Below the pieces are notes generated by a model. It was not told where the DNA came from, searched no databases, and saw only the letters and a program-made list of their open reading frames with translations. 64,000 bases of DNA from Clostridium sp. (GTDB taxonomy: Bacteria; Bacillota; Clostridia; Lachnospirales; Lachnospiraceae): positions 1-64,000 of the forward strand of contig JAISOV010000046.1 in assembly GCA_031275405.1 (NCBI GenBank). The letters run 5' to 3'. Made by a program: the position numbers and the translations under genes. Shown here piece after piece: positions 17,817 through 27,063 of this stretch. The first letter of the stretch is position 1; every line of letters starts with the position of its first letter.

Positions 17817-17848
17817 AGACCGGTTTCCTCACGAAAACCGGCCTTCCG
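17817..17848. terminator. intercistronic hairpin
   Basis: A stem of about 11 bp (gaagaccggttt / aaaaccggccttc) around a seven-base loop, between the coiled-coil gene and the amidase gene. On the minus strand there is no T-run after it, so it may be an RNA-stabilising or attenuating hairpin rather than a strong terminator. Confidence 0.55.
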
Positions 17849-17865
17849 TACCTTTTTCATGGATC

Positions 17866-18471
17866 TCATCTGGAAATGACGTCAATTCCGGTTTTTTCCG
17901 CCGGGCTTCCCAAAGAATCCTCTTCGATCTCCTCCGCCGGGTGCAGTTCCCTGCGGTTAGACAAAATAATATCCCGGTACTGGTTCATGGAGCTGACCAG
18001 ATTCTCATAATGATTCGCGGCGGCATTGGTGGAAGAAACAATGAGTTTCTCCAGATGTACCAGCATATCATCGGTATACTGCATGGCGGCATAGCGCATA
18101 TTGTTTGCTTCGGTCGTCGCGTGATCCAGAATCCCCTGCGCCTGTTTCGTCGCCATGGTAACGATCTCGTTCGCTTGGTCATAAGCCTGCCGCATGATCT
18201 CATGTTCATTGACCAGTTCGGTGGTGTGTACGGTGGCTCTCTTGATCAGATCCTCAGCCTTGGCTTTGGCATCATTCAAGATCTCTTCCTTGTTGCTGAT
18301 GATCCTCTGGTAATGCTTGATTTCATCCGGCATTTTCATGCGCAGTTCCCGCAAAAGCTCGTCAATCTCTTCCTTGTTCACGACGATTTTGGTGTTGGAG
18401 AGAGGCTGGAACCTGCAGTTGCCGATATATTCCTCAATCTCGCCTATTAACTGCTCTATCCTGCTGCTCAT
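17866..18471 (-). CDS. coiled-coil ATPase-subunit-like protein
   Basis: 201 aa. It is mostly alpha-helical: 'KEEILNDAKAKAEDLIKRATVHTTELVNEHEIMRQAYDQANEIVTMATKQAQGIL' is a long coiled coil of the type annotated as V-type ATPase subunit H / DivIVA-like in Clostridia. The start has AAGGAAG seven bases upstream. It directly follows coaD (18 bases), at the end of the parE-parC-rsmD-coaD run. No catalytic motif. Its role is unknown; membrane-associated scaffold or division factors share this pattern. Confidence 0.7.
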   Translation of the reverse strand: MSSRIEQLIGEIEEYIGNCRFQPLSNTKIVVNKEEIDELLRELRMKMPDEIKHYQRIISNKEEILNDAKAKAEDLIKRATVHTTELVNEHEIMRQAYDQANEIVTMATKQAQGILDHATTEANNMRYAAMQYTDDMLVHLEKLIVSSTNAAANHYENLVSSMNQYRDIILSNRRELHPAEEIEEDSLGSPAEKTGIDVISR

Positions 18472-18489
18472 AGGATCTTCCTTTCTCGT

Positions 18490-18984
18490 TTATTTCATAT
18501 GATGAAATCCATATTTTCCATAAATCAAGCCTGCAACAAAATCCGGAACAAATTGGGAAATGTCCCCTTGGAAGCTGGCGATTTCCTTCACGCTGGACGA
18601 ACTTAAATAAGAGTATTCCAGGCTCGTCACTAAGAAAATGGTATCCAGAGTACCCTCTGACAGTTTACGGTTGGTCTGCGCGATCTGAAGCTCATACTCA
18701 AAATCAGTGATGGCGCGAAGCCCCCTGACTACGACATGCAGACGGTTCTTTCTGGCATAGTCGATCAGTAACCCGCTGAAACTGTCCACCTTCACATTGG
18801 GGATGTCCTTGGTGGCTTCTTTTAATATAGTAACACGTTCTTCCACAGAAAACAACGGTGTCTTTTCTTTATTATTCAAGACGCCGATAATCAGGGTATC
18901 AAAAATCTGAGCCGCCCGCTTGATGACGTCCATATGCCCTAGCGTCACAGGGTCGAAACTGCCGGGATAAACTGCTCTTTTCAA
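18490..18984 (-). CDS. coaD: phosphopantetheine adenylyltransferase
   Basis: 164 aa. '[22 protein letters not shown]' holds the T/HxGH nucleotidyltransferase motif, and '[22 protein letters not shown]' and '[19 protein letters not shown]' are CoaD signatures. It transfers AMP to 4'-phosphopantetheine in CoA synthesis. The start is TTG, sharing bases with the rsmD stop (TTGA), with AAGGAG five bases upstream, so initiation is coupled to rsmD termination. Confidence 0.96.
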   Translation of the reverse strand: MKRAVYPGSFDPVTLGHMDVIKRAAQIFDTLIIGVLNNKEKTPLFSVEERVTILKEATKDIPNVKVDSFSGLLIDYARKNRLHVVVRGLRAITDFEYELQIAQTNRKLSEGTLDTIFLVTSLEYSYLSSSSVKEIASFQGDISQFVPDFVAGLIYGKYGFHHMK

Positions 18985-19535
18985 CCGTACTCCTTCTGAA
19001 TAAAGACATGCTTATTCGTCTTATAGATTTTTTCCGTAACCACTGTAAACCCTAGGGCGCGCAAATAAGAAAAATCGGTCAAAAGCGCGGTTTCCGCAAT
19101 CATAAGAGTATCCTTCCGTACATAGGGAAGCCGGGCGAGAGTTTCTAGGGTACGCCGTTCCAGATCTTTGCCGTAAGGCGGATCCAAGAAGATGATGTCC
19201 GCTTTTTCCTCGCGGATCCCGCATAGACCGCCGCAGACCTCCTGCCTTACTACTATAGCACGGTCTGAGAGTTTCGTAAATGCCAGGTTTTCCAGGATAC
19301 AGGCAGCCGCCGCAGACGACCGCTCCAAAAAATAGGCCTTTTTCGCCCCCCGGCTCAGAGCCTCTATCCCGATCCCGCCGCTTCCGCTGAACGCGTCAAC
19401 GAAGATGCTGTCCGCTACATCGTTTTGCAAAATATTGAAAAGGGTCTCCTTGATACGATCCGTGGTAGGTCTGGTATCGGAGCCTTTTGGAGCCTTTAAC
19501 GGCAGTCTCCTTGCCGTTCCCGCGATGACTCTCAA
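18981..19535 (-). CDS. rsmD: 16S rRNA (guanine966-N2)-methyltransferase
   Basis: 184 aa. '[36 protein letters not shown]' is the RsmD N-terminus. '[20 protein letters not shown]' is the SAM-binding loop and '[13 protein letters not shown]' is the NPPY-type catalytic motif. It methylates G966 in helix 31 of 16S rRNA. The start is TTG with AGGAGG six bases upstream, overlapping the parC stop as TTGA. rsmD-coaD is a conserved pair in Firmicutes. Confidence 0.95.
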   Translation of the reverse strand: MRVIAGTARRLPLKAPKGSDTRPTTDRIKETLFNILQNDVADSIFVDAFSGSGGIGIEALSRGAKKAYFLERSSAAAACILENLAFTKLSDRAIVVRQEVCGGLCGIREEKADIIFLDPPYGKDLERRTLETLARLPYVRKDTLMIAETALLTDFSYLRALGFTVVTEKIYKTNKHVFIQKEYG

Positions 19536-21820
19536 GAAATACCTCCTGTCATTTTTACCCCTTTTCCGTCCCGCTTCCCTTTTTTGATCCGGTTCAGGGA
19601 AAGGAGCCTGTCCTGATATTCGATCTGGTTTTCCCCGTTCGCCGAAAGATAATAAACCGCCTCCAGTCTGTCTTGCTCCCCTAGCTTCATTCCCCTTACG
19701 CCGATGGAGTTCTTCTTCTTTTCCGGGATCTCCTCCAAGGAAAAACGCAGGAAATACCCTGACTTAGACCGCAGGACTAGCTCCTTTACCATAGAATAGG
19801 GATCTTCGGAAACGGCGGAGAACAGGAATCCCTCATGCACCGCCTTGACGCTGAGAACCTGGTCGCCCTCTTCTAGTTTCGTGGCGGCCACAGAACGCTT
19901 GGACACGTCAAATTCCCCGCCGCCGACGACTTTCATCATGGACTTCTCCGTCACGAACACGAAACGGTTCAGGTTCAGCTGCGACTGGTTCGTCAGAAAG
20001 ACCACTTTTTCTTTCTCCGAACTGAACCGGCTCACATTGTCCACCGGGATCCCTTTGTCGCGGAATTTTCCAAACGGCAGATCCGCGACCTTGATGGTAT
20101 GCAGCTGTCCGGCGTCAGTGAAGATACAGATTTTTCCGGTGTTCTTGCAGGGGAACGCATAGCGGTATTCCGTGTCCGCCGCCTCCTTGTTGCGCTCATA
20201 GGCGGCGCAGTCGATGGTCTTCGCGTAGCCGAAGCGATCCATCAGGAAGACCACCTCGGTCTCCTCCGGCTCTTTCTCCCGGAACACAGCTTCCTGCGCG
20301 TTTTCGATCCGCGTCCTTCTTTTTCTGCCGTAGGCTTTCTTGACAGCATCCAGCTCCTGAAGGATCACCTGCGCCATCGTTTCCCGGCAGGATAAGATGT
20401 CCTCGTAGCGGTAGATGTTCGCCAGCGTCTCTTCGTGTTCCCGGATCAAGGCTTCCAGCTCCAGTCCGATCAGCTTATAAAGACGCATTTCTAAGATGGC
20501 GCTGGCCTGTTTCTCACTGAACAGCAGCTGCGCCGCCATGATCCGGGATTCTCTGGACTTGAATTTGATACCCTCTGTCTTCCCCTCCACCAGACAGGCC
20601 CTTGCCATGGCGCGGTCTTGGGAGCCGCGCAGGATCTCGATGACCAGATCGATCACGTTGCAGGCTTTGATCAGCCCCTCCTGGATCTCCTTGCGCTCGG
20701 TTTCCCGTGCCAGCAGACTGGTATATTTACGGGTGGCGACTTCGTACTGAAAGTCCACGCTTGCCTTGAGGATCTGTTTCAGGCCCATGGTTTCAGGTCT
20801 TCCCCCCGCTATGGCAAGCATATTTACCCCGAAAGTGTCTTCCAGCCTGGTCTTTTTATAAAGAAGATTCGTAAGACTTTCCACATCCGTTTCCTTCCGA
20901 AGCTCTAAGACGATACGGATCCCGTCTTTGGAAGACTGGTTGGAAATATCCAGAATGTCCTGTGTCTTTTTGCTCTCGGACAGCGCCGCCGTGTCCTGAA
21001 GGAACTTGGCGATGTTCGCGCCGATCATAGGATAGGGGATTTCCGTGATCACAAGGTTGATCCTGCCGCCCTTGCCCTTTTCGGTCGCGACTTTCCCCCG
21101 GACTTTGATTTTTCCGATTCCGGTTTCATAAATAGAAAGCAGTTCATCCTTGTTGATCACGATCCCTCCGGTGGGGAAATCCGGGCCTTTCACATACTTC
21201 ATCAGTTCCTTGGTGGTGATGTCCTCGTTCGCCATATAAGCTTTTACCGCGTCCGCTACTTCGCCCAGATTGTGGGGAGGGATACTGGTCGCCATCCCTA
21301 CGGCGATCCCCTCGGAGCCGTTGACGAGCAGATTGGGGATCTTGACCGGCAGTACGGAGGGTTCTTTTTCGGTCTCATCGAAATTGGGGATAAAATCCAC
21401 CACGTCTTTGTCCAGATCGCCAAGAAACGCTTCCTGCGTCACCCGCTGGAGCCTCGCTTCCGTGTAGCGCATGGCGGCGGCGCCGTCTCCCTCAATGTTG
21501 CCGAAATTCCCGTGTCCGTCCACCAGAGGAAGGCCTTTTTTGAAGTCCTGTGTCATGACTACTAAGGCGTCATAGATGGAACTGTCGCCGTGGGGATGGT
21601 ATTTGCCCATGGTGTCCCCGACGATACGGGCGCTCTTGCGGTAAGGGCGGTCGTATCGGATCCCCAGTTCGTACATGTCATACAGAGTACGCCGCTGCAC
21701 GGGTTTGAGTCCGTCGCGGACGTCCGGCAGGGCGCGGGCGACGATCACGCTCATAGCATAGTCGATATACGACTGCCGCATGACTTCCGAATATTCTGTT
21801 TTCAGGATCCTGTCTTCCAT
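19532..21820 (-). CDS. parC: DNA topoisomerase IV-type subunit A
   Basis: 762 aa from ATG 21820 with GGAGG upstream; the tracked ORF starts eight codons earlier. The breakage-reunion domain has the quinolone-resistance region '[20 protein letters not shown]', '[17 protein letters not shown]' and the catalytic Tyr in 'AMRYTEARL'. A long coiled coil and a C-terminal beta-pinwheel follow. No canonical GyrA box (QRRGGKG) is seen in the C-terminal domain, which favours ParC over GyrA. It decatenates daughter chromosomes with the adjacent ParE. It lies 99 bases after parE. Confidence 0.9.
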   Translation of the reverse strand: MEDRILKTEYSEVMRQSYIDYAMSVIVARALPDVRDGLKPVQRRTLYDMYELGIRYDRPYRKSARIVGDTMGKYHPHGDSSIYDALVVMTQDFKKGLPLVDGHGNFGNIEGDGAAAMRYTEARLQRVTQEAFLGDLDKDVVDFIPNFDETEKEPSVLPVKIPNLLVNGSEGIAVGMATSIPPHNLGEVADAVKAYMANEDITTKELMKYVKGPDFPTGGIVINKDELLSIYETGIGKIKVRGKVATEKGKGGRINLVITEIPYPMIGANIAKFLQDTAALSESKKTQDILDISNQSSKDGIRIVLELRKETDVESLTNLLYKKTRLEDTFGVNMLAIAGGRPETMGLKQILKASVDFQYEVATRKYTSLLARETERKEIQEGLIKACNVIDLVIEILRGSQDRAMARACLVEGKTEGIKFKSRESRIMAAQLLFSEKQASAILEMRLYKLIGLELEALIREHEETLANIYRYEDILSCRETMAQVILQELDAVKKAYGRKRRTRIENAQEAVFREKEPEETEVVFLMDRFGYAKTIDCAAYERNKEAADTEYRYAFPCKNTGKICIFTDAGQLHTIKVADLPFGKFRDKGIPVDNVSRFSSEKEKVVFLTNQSQLNLNRFVFVTEKSMMKVVGGGEFDVSKRSVAATKLEEGDQVLSVKAVHEGFLFSAVSEDPYSMVKELVLRSKSGYFLRFSLEEIPEKKKNSIGVRGMKLGEQDRLEAVYYLSANGENQIEYQDRLLSLNRIKKGKRDGKGVKMTGGIS

Positions 21821-21919
21821 ATGCTCCCTCCTGTGCGGGGTCATGCTTTTTTCGTCCGGCTCCCATCGGCTCGTCCTTTTTTTGTCCGCCTTTTTCCGCC
21901 CCGCTCCCGCCGGCCTGGG

Positions 21920-23875
21920 TCATACATCCAGTGCCGCTTCGGCGGCGTGTTCATAGAGGAACGCCTTGCGGGGCGGCACATCCGTTCCCATGAGCATTTC
22001 CGTGACTTCGGAAGCCATGCGCGCATTCTCGATCTCCACGGATTTCAGGAGCCGGGTGTCCGGGTTCAGCGTAGTTTCCCAAAGCTGATCCGCGTCCATC
22101 TCCCCCAGTCCTTTGTAACGCTGTAAGGTGAACGGGCCTTTGTGTGTCCTGCGGTATCGTTCCAGGGCCTTGTCGTCGTATAGGTACTCTTCTTTCCCCT
22201 TCGCGGGCATGGCCTTATACAGGGGCGGCATGGCGAGATAGACATGTCCCTCGTAAATCAGCTCCGGCAGGAAGCGGTAAAACAGGGTAAGCAGCAGCGT
22301 GGAGATATGGGCGCCGTCCACGTCGGCATCCGCCATGATGATGATCTTGTGGTAGCGCAGCTTCTTAATGTCAAAATCATTGCCATAGCCCTCCGAGAAC
22401 CCGCAGCCGAACGCGTTGATCATGGTCTTGATCTCCGTGTTCGCCAGTACCTTATCAATGCTGGCTTTCTCCACGTTCAGGATCTTCCCCCGGATAGGGA
22501 GGATAGCCTGGAAATTCCGGTTTCTGGCCGTTTTGGCGCTGCCCCCCGCCGAATCCCCCTCTACGATGAAAATCTCGCATTGCAAGGGATCCTTGGACTC
22601 GCAGTTGGCAAGCTTCCCGTTGGCGTCAAAGGAAAATTTCTGCTTGGTCAGCAGGTTGCTGCGCGCCTTTTCCTCCGTCTTCCGGATTTTGGCGGCTTTC
22701 TCCGCACAGCTGAGGATGGTTTTCAAGGTCTCCAGATTGCGGTCAAAGAAACGCACCAGTTCCTCACCCGCGACTTTGCCGACGGCTCTTGCCGCATCCT
22801 GGTTGTCCAGTTTGGTCTTAGTCTGCCCCTCGAAACGGGGATCCGGGTGCTTGATGGAAATGACCGCCGTAATGCCGCTGCGCACATCGGCTCCGGTGAA
22901 ATTAGCGTCTTTCTCTTTTAAGATGTTCAGTGTCCGGGCATAGGTGTTCATGATGTTCGTGAACGTGGTCTTGAAGCCGGTCAGATGTGTGCCGCCCTCG
23001 GAGTTGTAGATATTGTTGCAGAAGCCCAGCACATTCTCATGAAACTCGTTTACATACTGGAACGCCGCTTCCACGGTGATCCCCTCGCTTTCCCCGGAGA
23101 AGTAGACCACCTCGTGAAGGCTTTCCGATTTGTTCATATCCTTGATGAAGCCGACCAGCCCTTCCGGCTCATGGTAAGTGACGACTTCCGGCGCCGCTTT
23201 CCCCGTTCCGGGAGAGTCGGCGTCCTGCGTCCGTTTATCGGTGAAGACAATCGTAAGCTGTGGGTTCAGGTAAGCCGTCTCATGCAGGCGGCTTTTGATG
23301 TCGTCTTCCTTGAAGCGGATCTTCTCAAAAATCGTGTCGTCCGGGAGAAAATGAACCGTGGTTCCGGTTTCTTTCGTCTTCCCCACCACCGGAAGCAGCC
23401 CGTCTTTGAGTTCAATGACGGGCTTTCCCTGTTCATAACGGTCTTCATAAAGGAAGCCGCCGCTTTTGACCTGAACGGTCAACCGGCTGGAAAGGGCGTT
23501 CACTACCGAAGAGCCTACTCCGTGAAGTCCTCCGCTGGTCTGATAGGCGGAGCTGTCGAATTTGCCTCCGGCGTGGAGAGTGGTGAACACCAGCCGCTCC
23601 GCGCTGACGCCTTTTTCATGCATTCCCACCGGGATCCCCCTGCCGTCATCGCTGACGGTAGCGGAGCCGTCCGCTTCCAGAGTCACCTTGATCAGGTTGC
23701 AGAAACCCGCCAGATGTTCGTCCACCGCGTTATCCACGATTTCATAGATCAGATGGTTCAGGCCTCTGGTGGAAACGCTTCCGATATACATACCGGGCCG
23801 CTTGCGGACCGCTTCCAGTCCCTCCAGTACAGTGATGCTGGAAGCGTCATAAGTCGTCGTCTTTTTCTCTTCCAT
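21920..23875 (-). CDS. parE: DNA topoisomerase IV-type subunit B
   Basis: 651 aa. GHKL ATPase: '[14 protein letters not shown]', '[16 protein letters not shown]', '[13 protein letters not shown]', '[15 protein letters not shown]'. Transducer loop 'QTKTKLDN'. Toprim: '[15 protein letters not shown]', '[15 protein letters not shown]' and '[13 protein letters not shown]'. The tail '[23 protein letters not shown]' is classical. Its length is that of GyrB/ParE without insertion. It is the ATPase half of the type II topoisomerase encoded with parC; a second, true gyrase pair is expected elsewhere in the genome. Confidence 0.92.
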   Translation of the reverse strand: MEEKKTTTYDASSITVLEGLEAVRKRPGMYIGSVSTRGLNHLIYEIVDNAVDEHLAGFCNLIKVTLEADGSATVSDDGRGIPVGMHEKGVSAERLVFTTLHAGGKFDSSAYQTSGGLHGVGSSVVNALSSRLTVQVKSGGFLYEDRYEQGKPVIELKDGLLPVVGKTKETGTTVHFLPDDTIFEKIRFKEDDIKSRLHETAYLNPQLTIVFTDKRTQDADSPGTGKAAPEVVTYHEPEGLVGFIKDMNKSESLHEVVYFSGESEGITVEAAFQYVNEFHENVLGFCNNIYNSEGGTHLTGFKTTFTNIMNTYARTLNILKEKDANFTGADVRSGITAVISIKHPDPRFEGQTKTKLDNQDAARAVGKVAGEELVRFFDRNLETLKTILSCAEKAAKIRKTEEKARSNLLTKQKFSFDANGKLANCESKDPLQCEIFIVEGDSAGGSAKTARNRNFQAILPIRGKILNVEKASIDKVLANTEIKTMINAFGCGFSEGYGNDFDIKKLRYHKIIIMADADVDGAHISTLLLTLFYRFLPELIYEGHVYLAMPPLYKAMPAKGKEEYLYDDKALERYRRTHKGPFTLQRYKGLGEMDADQLWETTLNPDTRLLKSVEIENARMASEVTEMLMGTDVPPRKAFLYEHAAEAALDV

Positions 23876-23941
23876 CTTGCCCCCGTCTGCCGCGGCAAAG
23901 ATCCCTTCCGGCAGCAGAATTCCTGTTGTACCCGCCGCGCC

Positions 23942-24868
23942 TTAGGTTCTGTCGTAATCCATCCTTTTGCAGCAGGCCACCGCCAAAGAGCCTGGCCCGA
24001 TATGACAGGCAATGCTCAAAGGGAGATGAGCCGTGTCAACCTCACAGCCTGGAAAAGTATCTTCCAGTTCCTTTTTCAGCACCAAAGAAGCTTCTTCATT
24101 CTGCGTGTGCGCAATATACAGACAAAGGTTTTTCGACGTGTCGGCCAGTCCGCCGAAACGGTTCCGGATGTCGTTTTGCAGGGCCTTTAGCATGATGGAC
24201 TTGCCCTGGTAAGTGGTTCTGGCTTTGGCAAAGGCGTCCAGTCTGTCTCCTTGGATCTGCAGCACGGGTTTGATTTTCAGCAAGGTTCCGAGGGCGGCCG
24301 CCGCCGGGGTGATCCGTCCGCCTTTTTTCAGGTAATATAAAGTATCCAGCATGATGTAGATACTGCTGTTATAGCAATCCTCCTCCAGAAGCTCTTTGAT
24401 CTGGGCAGCGCTCTTCCCTCTTTGTGCCAGCTGTACCGCGTCTAAGGCGGACTGGCGCTGCGACACGGAAATGCGCCGGTTGTCCGCCACCTGTACCCTG
24501 CCGCCGTACTCTCTGGAAAGCAGGACGGCACTCTCACAGGAGCCGCTCAATCCGCTGCTCATGGGGATATGGACGACCTCGTCATGAGTCTTCAGCAGCC
24601 TGTTCCACAAATTCCTGACCGCTTCCGGCGAGGGCTGGCTGGTGATGACGTTCGCGCCCTCCGCCAGCCTATTGTAAAATTCGGGAACCGTCAGATTGAC
24701 GTCTTCATAAAAAGTCTCTTCGTTAATAGAAAACGGCATAGGGATAACAGAAATCCCCAGATTTTCCCCCTCTGCCTGTGAAATCCCGCTGTTGCTGTCC
24801 GTCACGATCGCAATCTTACCCGCTGAGTCTCCGCTGTTGCCGTCCGTCACTGTCGCAGTCTTTCCCAT
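23942..24868 (-). CDS. DegV family fatty-acid-binding protein with duplicated N-terminus
   Basis: 308 aa. 'KIAIVTDSNSGISQAEGENLGISVIPMPFSINEETFYEDVNLTVPEFYNRLAEG' and 'ITSQPSPEAVRNLW', 'VHIPMSSGLSGSCESA', 'VADNRRISVSQRQSALDA' define DegV (FakB type), which presents fatty acids to the kinase FakA. fakA lies 3 kb away in the next operon. The first strand is duplicated: 'GKTATVTDGNSGDSA' precedes 'GKIAIVTDSNSGISQ', from a 45-bp direct repeat (24785-24868). The only ATG is before the first copy. It has its own promoter inside the recG 3' end. Confidence 0.9.
   Translation of the reverse strand: MGKTATVTDGNSGDSAGKIAIVTDSNSGISQAEGENLGISVIPMPFSINEETFYEDVNLTVPEFYNRLAEGANVITSQPSPEAVRNLWNRLLKTHDEVVHIPMSSGLSGSCESAVLLSREYGGRVQVADNRRISVSQRQSALDAVQLAQRGKSAAQIKELLEEDCYNSSIYIMLDTLYYLKKGGRITPAAAALGTLLKIKPVLQIQGDRLDAFAKARTTYQGKSIMLKALQNDIRNRFGGLADTSKNLCLYIAHTQNEEASLVLKKELEDTFPGCEVDTAHLPLSIACHIGPGSLAVACCKRMDYDRT
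24785..24868. repeat. 45-bp tandem duplication at the degV 5' end
   Basis: ccgctgttgctgtccgtcac (from 24786) and ccgctgttgccgtccgtcac (from 24831) begin two units with a 45-base offset and about 5 mismatches over 35 compared bases. The duplication keeps frame and adds 15 residues ahead of the normal DegV start. Confidence 0.9.
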
Positions 24869-24934
24869 TCATGTTCTCCCGTTTTGTGTGGAACCTTATG
24901 TTATTTTTTCATTGCTTTCCACATAATCATCCTT

Positions 24935-24963
24935 ATTGTACTTTCATATGCTCCGAAAGTCAA
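24935..24963 (-). promoter_or_regulatory. sigma-A promoter for degV
   Basis: TTGACT (24958-24963), 17 bases, TACAAT (24935-24940) on the minus strand, about 65 bases before the degV start. It overlaps the last codons of recG, so degV-parE-parC can be transcribed separately from recG. Confidence 0.7.
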
Positions 24964-27025
24964 CCATATTCCCATCGTCAGGCGACAAATCAGCGCCGGT
25001 TGATCTGTCGCCTGACGACTGCGCCAGAATGTGCCTGCGCAGGGGCGGGTACTCTTGTGCCTCGAACACGCTGTCCACGGCCTCCGAAGCCTGTCTCAAA
25101 ATGTCCATATCCTGGTAGATGTCGCCCATACGGAAAGCAAAATCCCCGCTCTGGCGGATTCCGAAAAGATCTCCCGGCCCCCGCAGTTTCAGGTCTTCGG
25201 AAGCAATCCAAAAACCGTCTCCGGATTTCGTCAGGATATTCAGCCGAGCCATCGTTTCTTTCGTTTCCTTCGTGCTGACGAAGATGCAGTAGCTCTGATG
25301 GAGGCCCCGTCCGACGCGTCCCCGCAGCTGGTGAAGCTGCGCCAGGCCGAACCGCTCCGCATTCTCAACTAACATGACGGAAGCGTTCGGCACGTCGATT
25401 CCCACCTCGACGACCGTAGTGGATACCAGAAGGTCGATCTGGCCGGCGGAAAACGCTTCCATAATACGGTTCTTCTCCGCCGGCTTCATCTTCCCATGGA
25501 GGGAGGCGAGCCTGATTTCCTCCGGCAGCGTCGCCTTCAGCTTCCGGGTATACTGCATCACATTCTCCAGATGGACGGCTTCGCCCTCGTCCACCATCGG
25601 GCAGATCACATAAGCCTGCCTCCCCGCCTTGATTTCCCGGGCAAGGAACTCATAGGCCTTATGGCGATAGGAAGTATTTACCACACAGGATTTGATGGGA
25701 AGCCGGTTCTGCGGCAATTCATGGATGACGGAAAGGTGCAGATCGCCGTACAGGATGATGGCGAGCGTCCGAGGAATAGGCGTCGCGCTCATGACCAGTA
25801 TATGGGGAACATTTCCTTTTCCGGCCAGCTGTTCCCTCTGGCGCACCCCAAAACGATGCTGTTCGTCCGTGATGGCAAGAGCCAGGCAGCGAAAAAGAAT
25901 CTTCTCCTGGATCAAGGCATGGGTGCCGATCACCAGGTTCACTTCCCCGCTCTCGATCCCAAGCCGGGCCTCCCTCTTTTGCTTTGCCGTCATAGAACCC
26001 GTCAGCAGGACGGGACGAAAAGGAAGTCCATAACGGTCGGTATACGTCCGAAACGACTGGTAATGCTGCATGGCCAGAACCTCGGTGGGAGCCATGAAAG
26101 CCCCCTGGTATCCGCTCTGTACGCACAGAAGCAGAGCCAGCAGAGCTACGATGGTCTTCCCGGAGCCTACGTCTCCTTGGATCAGGCGGTTCATACAGCC
26201 CGTGCCGGACAGATCTTCCTGGATTTCCTCCCACACTTTTTCCTGCGCGCCCGTCAGGCGAAAAGGAAGCTGCCGCAGAAACCGTGCGCAGCCGCCTGTT
26301 TCCTCCATCGGGTAGCCGTTTGGGAGGGAAAAAGCAAGGTCTCTATTCTGACGCAGGAAAAACAGGAAGTCGAAAAATTCGTCAAATACCAGGCGCCGCC
26401 TTGCCTGCTTCCATTTCTCATCGTCTTCCGGAAAATGGACGCCGCAGACGGCTTCCCGGCGGGAAACCAGTCCATACCTTTGTACAAGCGGCGCCGGATA
26501 ATATTCTTCCTCCCACTCATAGAAAGACAGCGCCTGTTTCACCGCTTTCTGGACGGACTGGTTCGTCAGTCCCTTGGTCAGGGCATAACAAGGCTGAATG
26601 GTTTCCATCCGGCTCTCATACTGCAAGGGGGAAAAAATCTTTGGCTGTTCCATGAGCCTTGCCGTACCCCTTGACTGCACCAGTCCCCGGAAGACGTAGG
26701 AAACGCCGCTCTTGAACGAGTTTTTCAGATAGACCATGTTGAAGAAGATCAGCAGCATACTTGCGGAGGCGTCTTTGACCACCACATGGAGCATGGTGAG
26801 GTTCCTGCCCTCACGGACGACCGGAACCTGCGCCACCTCGGCACAGACGGCACAGATTTCGCCGGGAGCGGCCTGGCTGATCGGAACGGGGGCGCAAAAA
26901 CGCTCGTAATCCCTAGGGTAGTGCCTCAGCAGCCCGCCCACCGTGGCAACCCCGAGCTTCTGGAACAGCCCGGAAGTCTTTTCACCGATGCCTTTCAGCC
27001 GGATGATCGGTGTCTGATCGTTCAT
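24944..27025 (-). CDS. recG: ATP-dependent DNA helicase RecG
   Basis: 693 aa from ATG 27025 with GAGGG five bases upstream. Wedge/OB region 'GLLRHYPRDYERF'; helicase motifs 'LIQGDVGSGKTIVALLAL' (Walker A), 'MAPTEVLAMQHY', 'ITDEQHRFGVRQR' (DEQH-type Walker B), 'VMSATPIPRTLAI', 'VSTTVVEVGIDVPNAS' and 'QLRGRVGRG'. It remodels stalled forks and Holliday junctions. The last about 20 residues ('SSGDRSTGADLSPDDG') are encoded by a long palindrome and look like a recent extension. It lies 38 bases after fakA in the yloU-fakA-recG run. Confidence 0.95.
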   Translation of the reverse strand: MNDQTPIIRLKGIGEKTSGLFQKLGVATVGGLLRHYPRDYERFCAPVPISQAAPGEICAVCAEVAQVPVVREGRNLTMLHVVVKDASASMLLIFFNMVYLKNSFKSGVSYVFRGLVQSRGTARLMEQPKIFSPLQYESRMETIQPCYALTKGLTNQSVQKAVKQALSFYEWEEEYYPAPLVQRYGLVSRREAVCGVHFPEDDEKWKQARRRLVFDEFFDFLFFLRQNRDLAFSLPNGYPMEETGGCARFLRQLPFRLTGAQEKVWEEIQEDLSGTGCMNRLIQGDVGSGKTIVALLALLLCVQSGYQGAFMAPTEVLAMQHYQSFRTYTDRYGLPFRPVLLTGSMTAKQKREARLGIESGEVNLVIGTHALIQEKILFRCLALAITDEQHRFGVRQREQLAGKGNVPHILVMSATPIPRTLAIILYGDLHLSVIHELPQNRLPIKSCVVNTSYRHKAYEFLAREIKAGRQAYVICPMVDEGEAVHLENVMQYTRKLKATLPEEIRLASLHGKMKPAEKNRIMEAFSAGQIDLLVSTTVVEVGIDVPNASVMLVENAERFGLAQLHQLRGRVGRGLHQSYCIFVSTKETKETMARLNILTKSGDGFWIASEDLKLRGPGDLFGIRQSGDFAFRMGDIYQDMDILRQASEAVDSVFEAQEYPPLRRHILAQSSGDRSTGADLSPDDGNMVDFRSI
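24976..25017. repeat. 42-bp palindrome in the recG 3' coding end
   Basis: cgtcaggcgaca and tgtcgcctgacg form a perfect 12-bp stem; atca/tgat inside extends it after one mismatch. The whole palindrome is translated as part of the RecG C-terminus and lies 15-60 bases from the degV promoter. Confidence 0.9.
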
Positions 27026-27063
27026 ACGAACCCTCTTTTTCAAGGAACCATCGCACTGGCCCA

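Noticed and set aside
19532-23875. the main DNA gyrase pair
   Set aside because: The A subunit shows no canonical GyrA box and the B-A genes are linked to rsmD/coaD, so topoisomerase IV is the better call, though only a search could settle it.
22985-24190. 401-aa plus-strand ORF
   Set aside because: Antisense to parE and degV; no ribosome binding site or recognised motif.
25496-26674. 392-aa plus-strand ORF
   Set aside because: Antisense to recG with no independent support.
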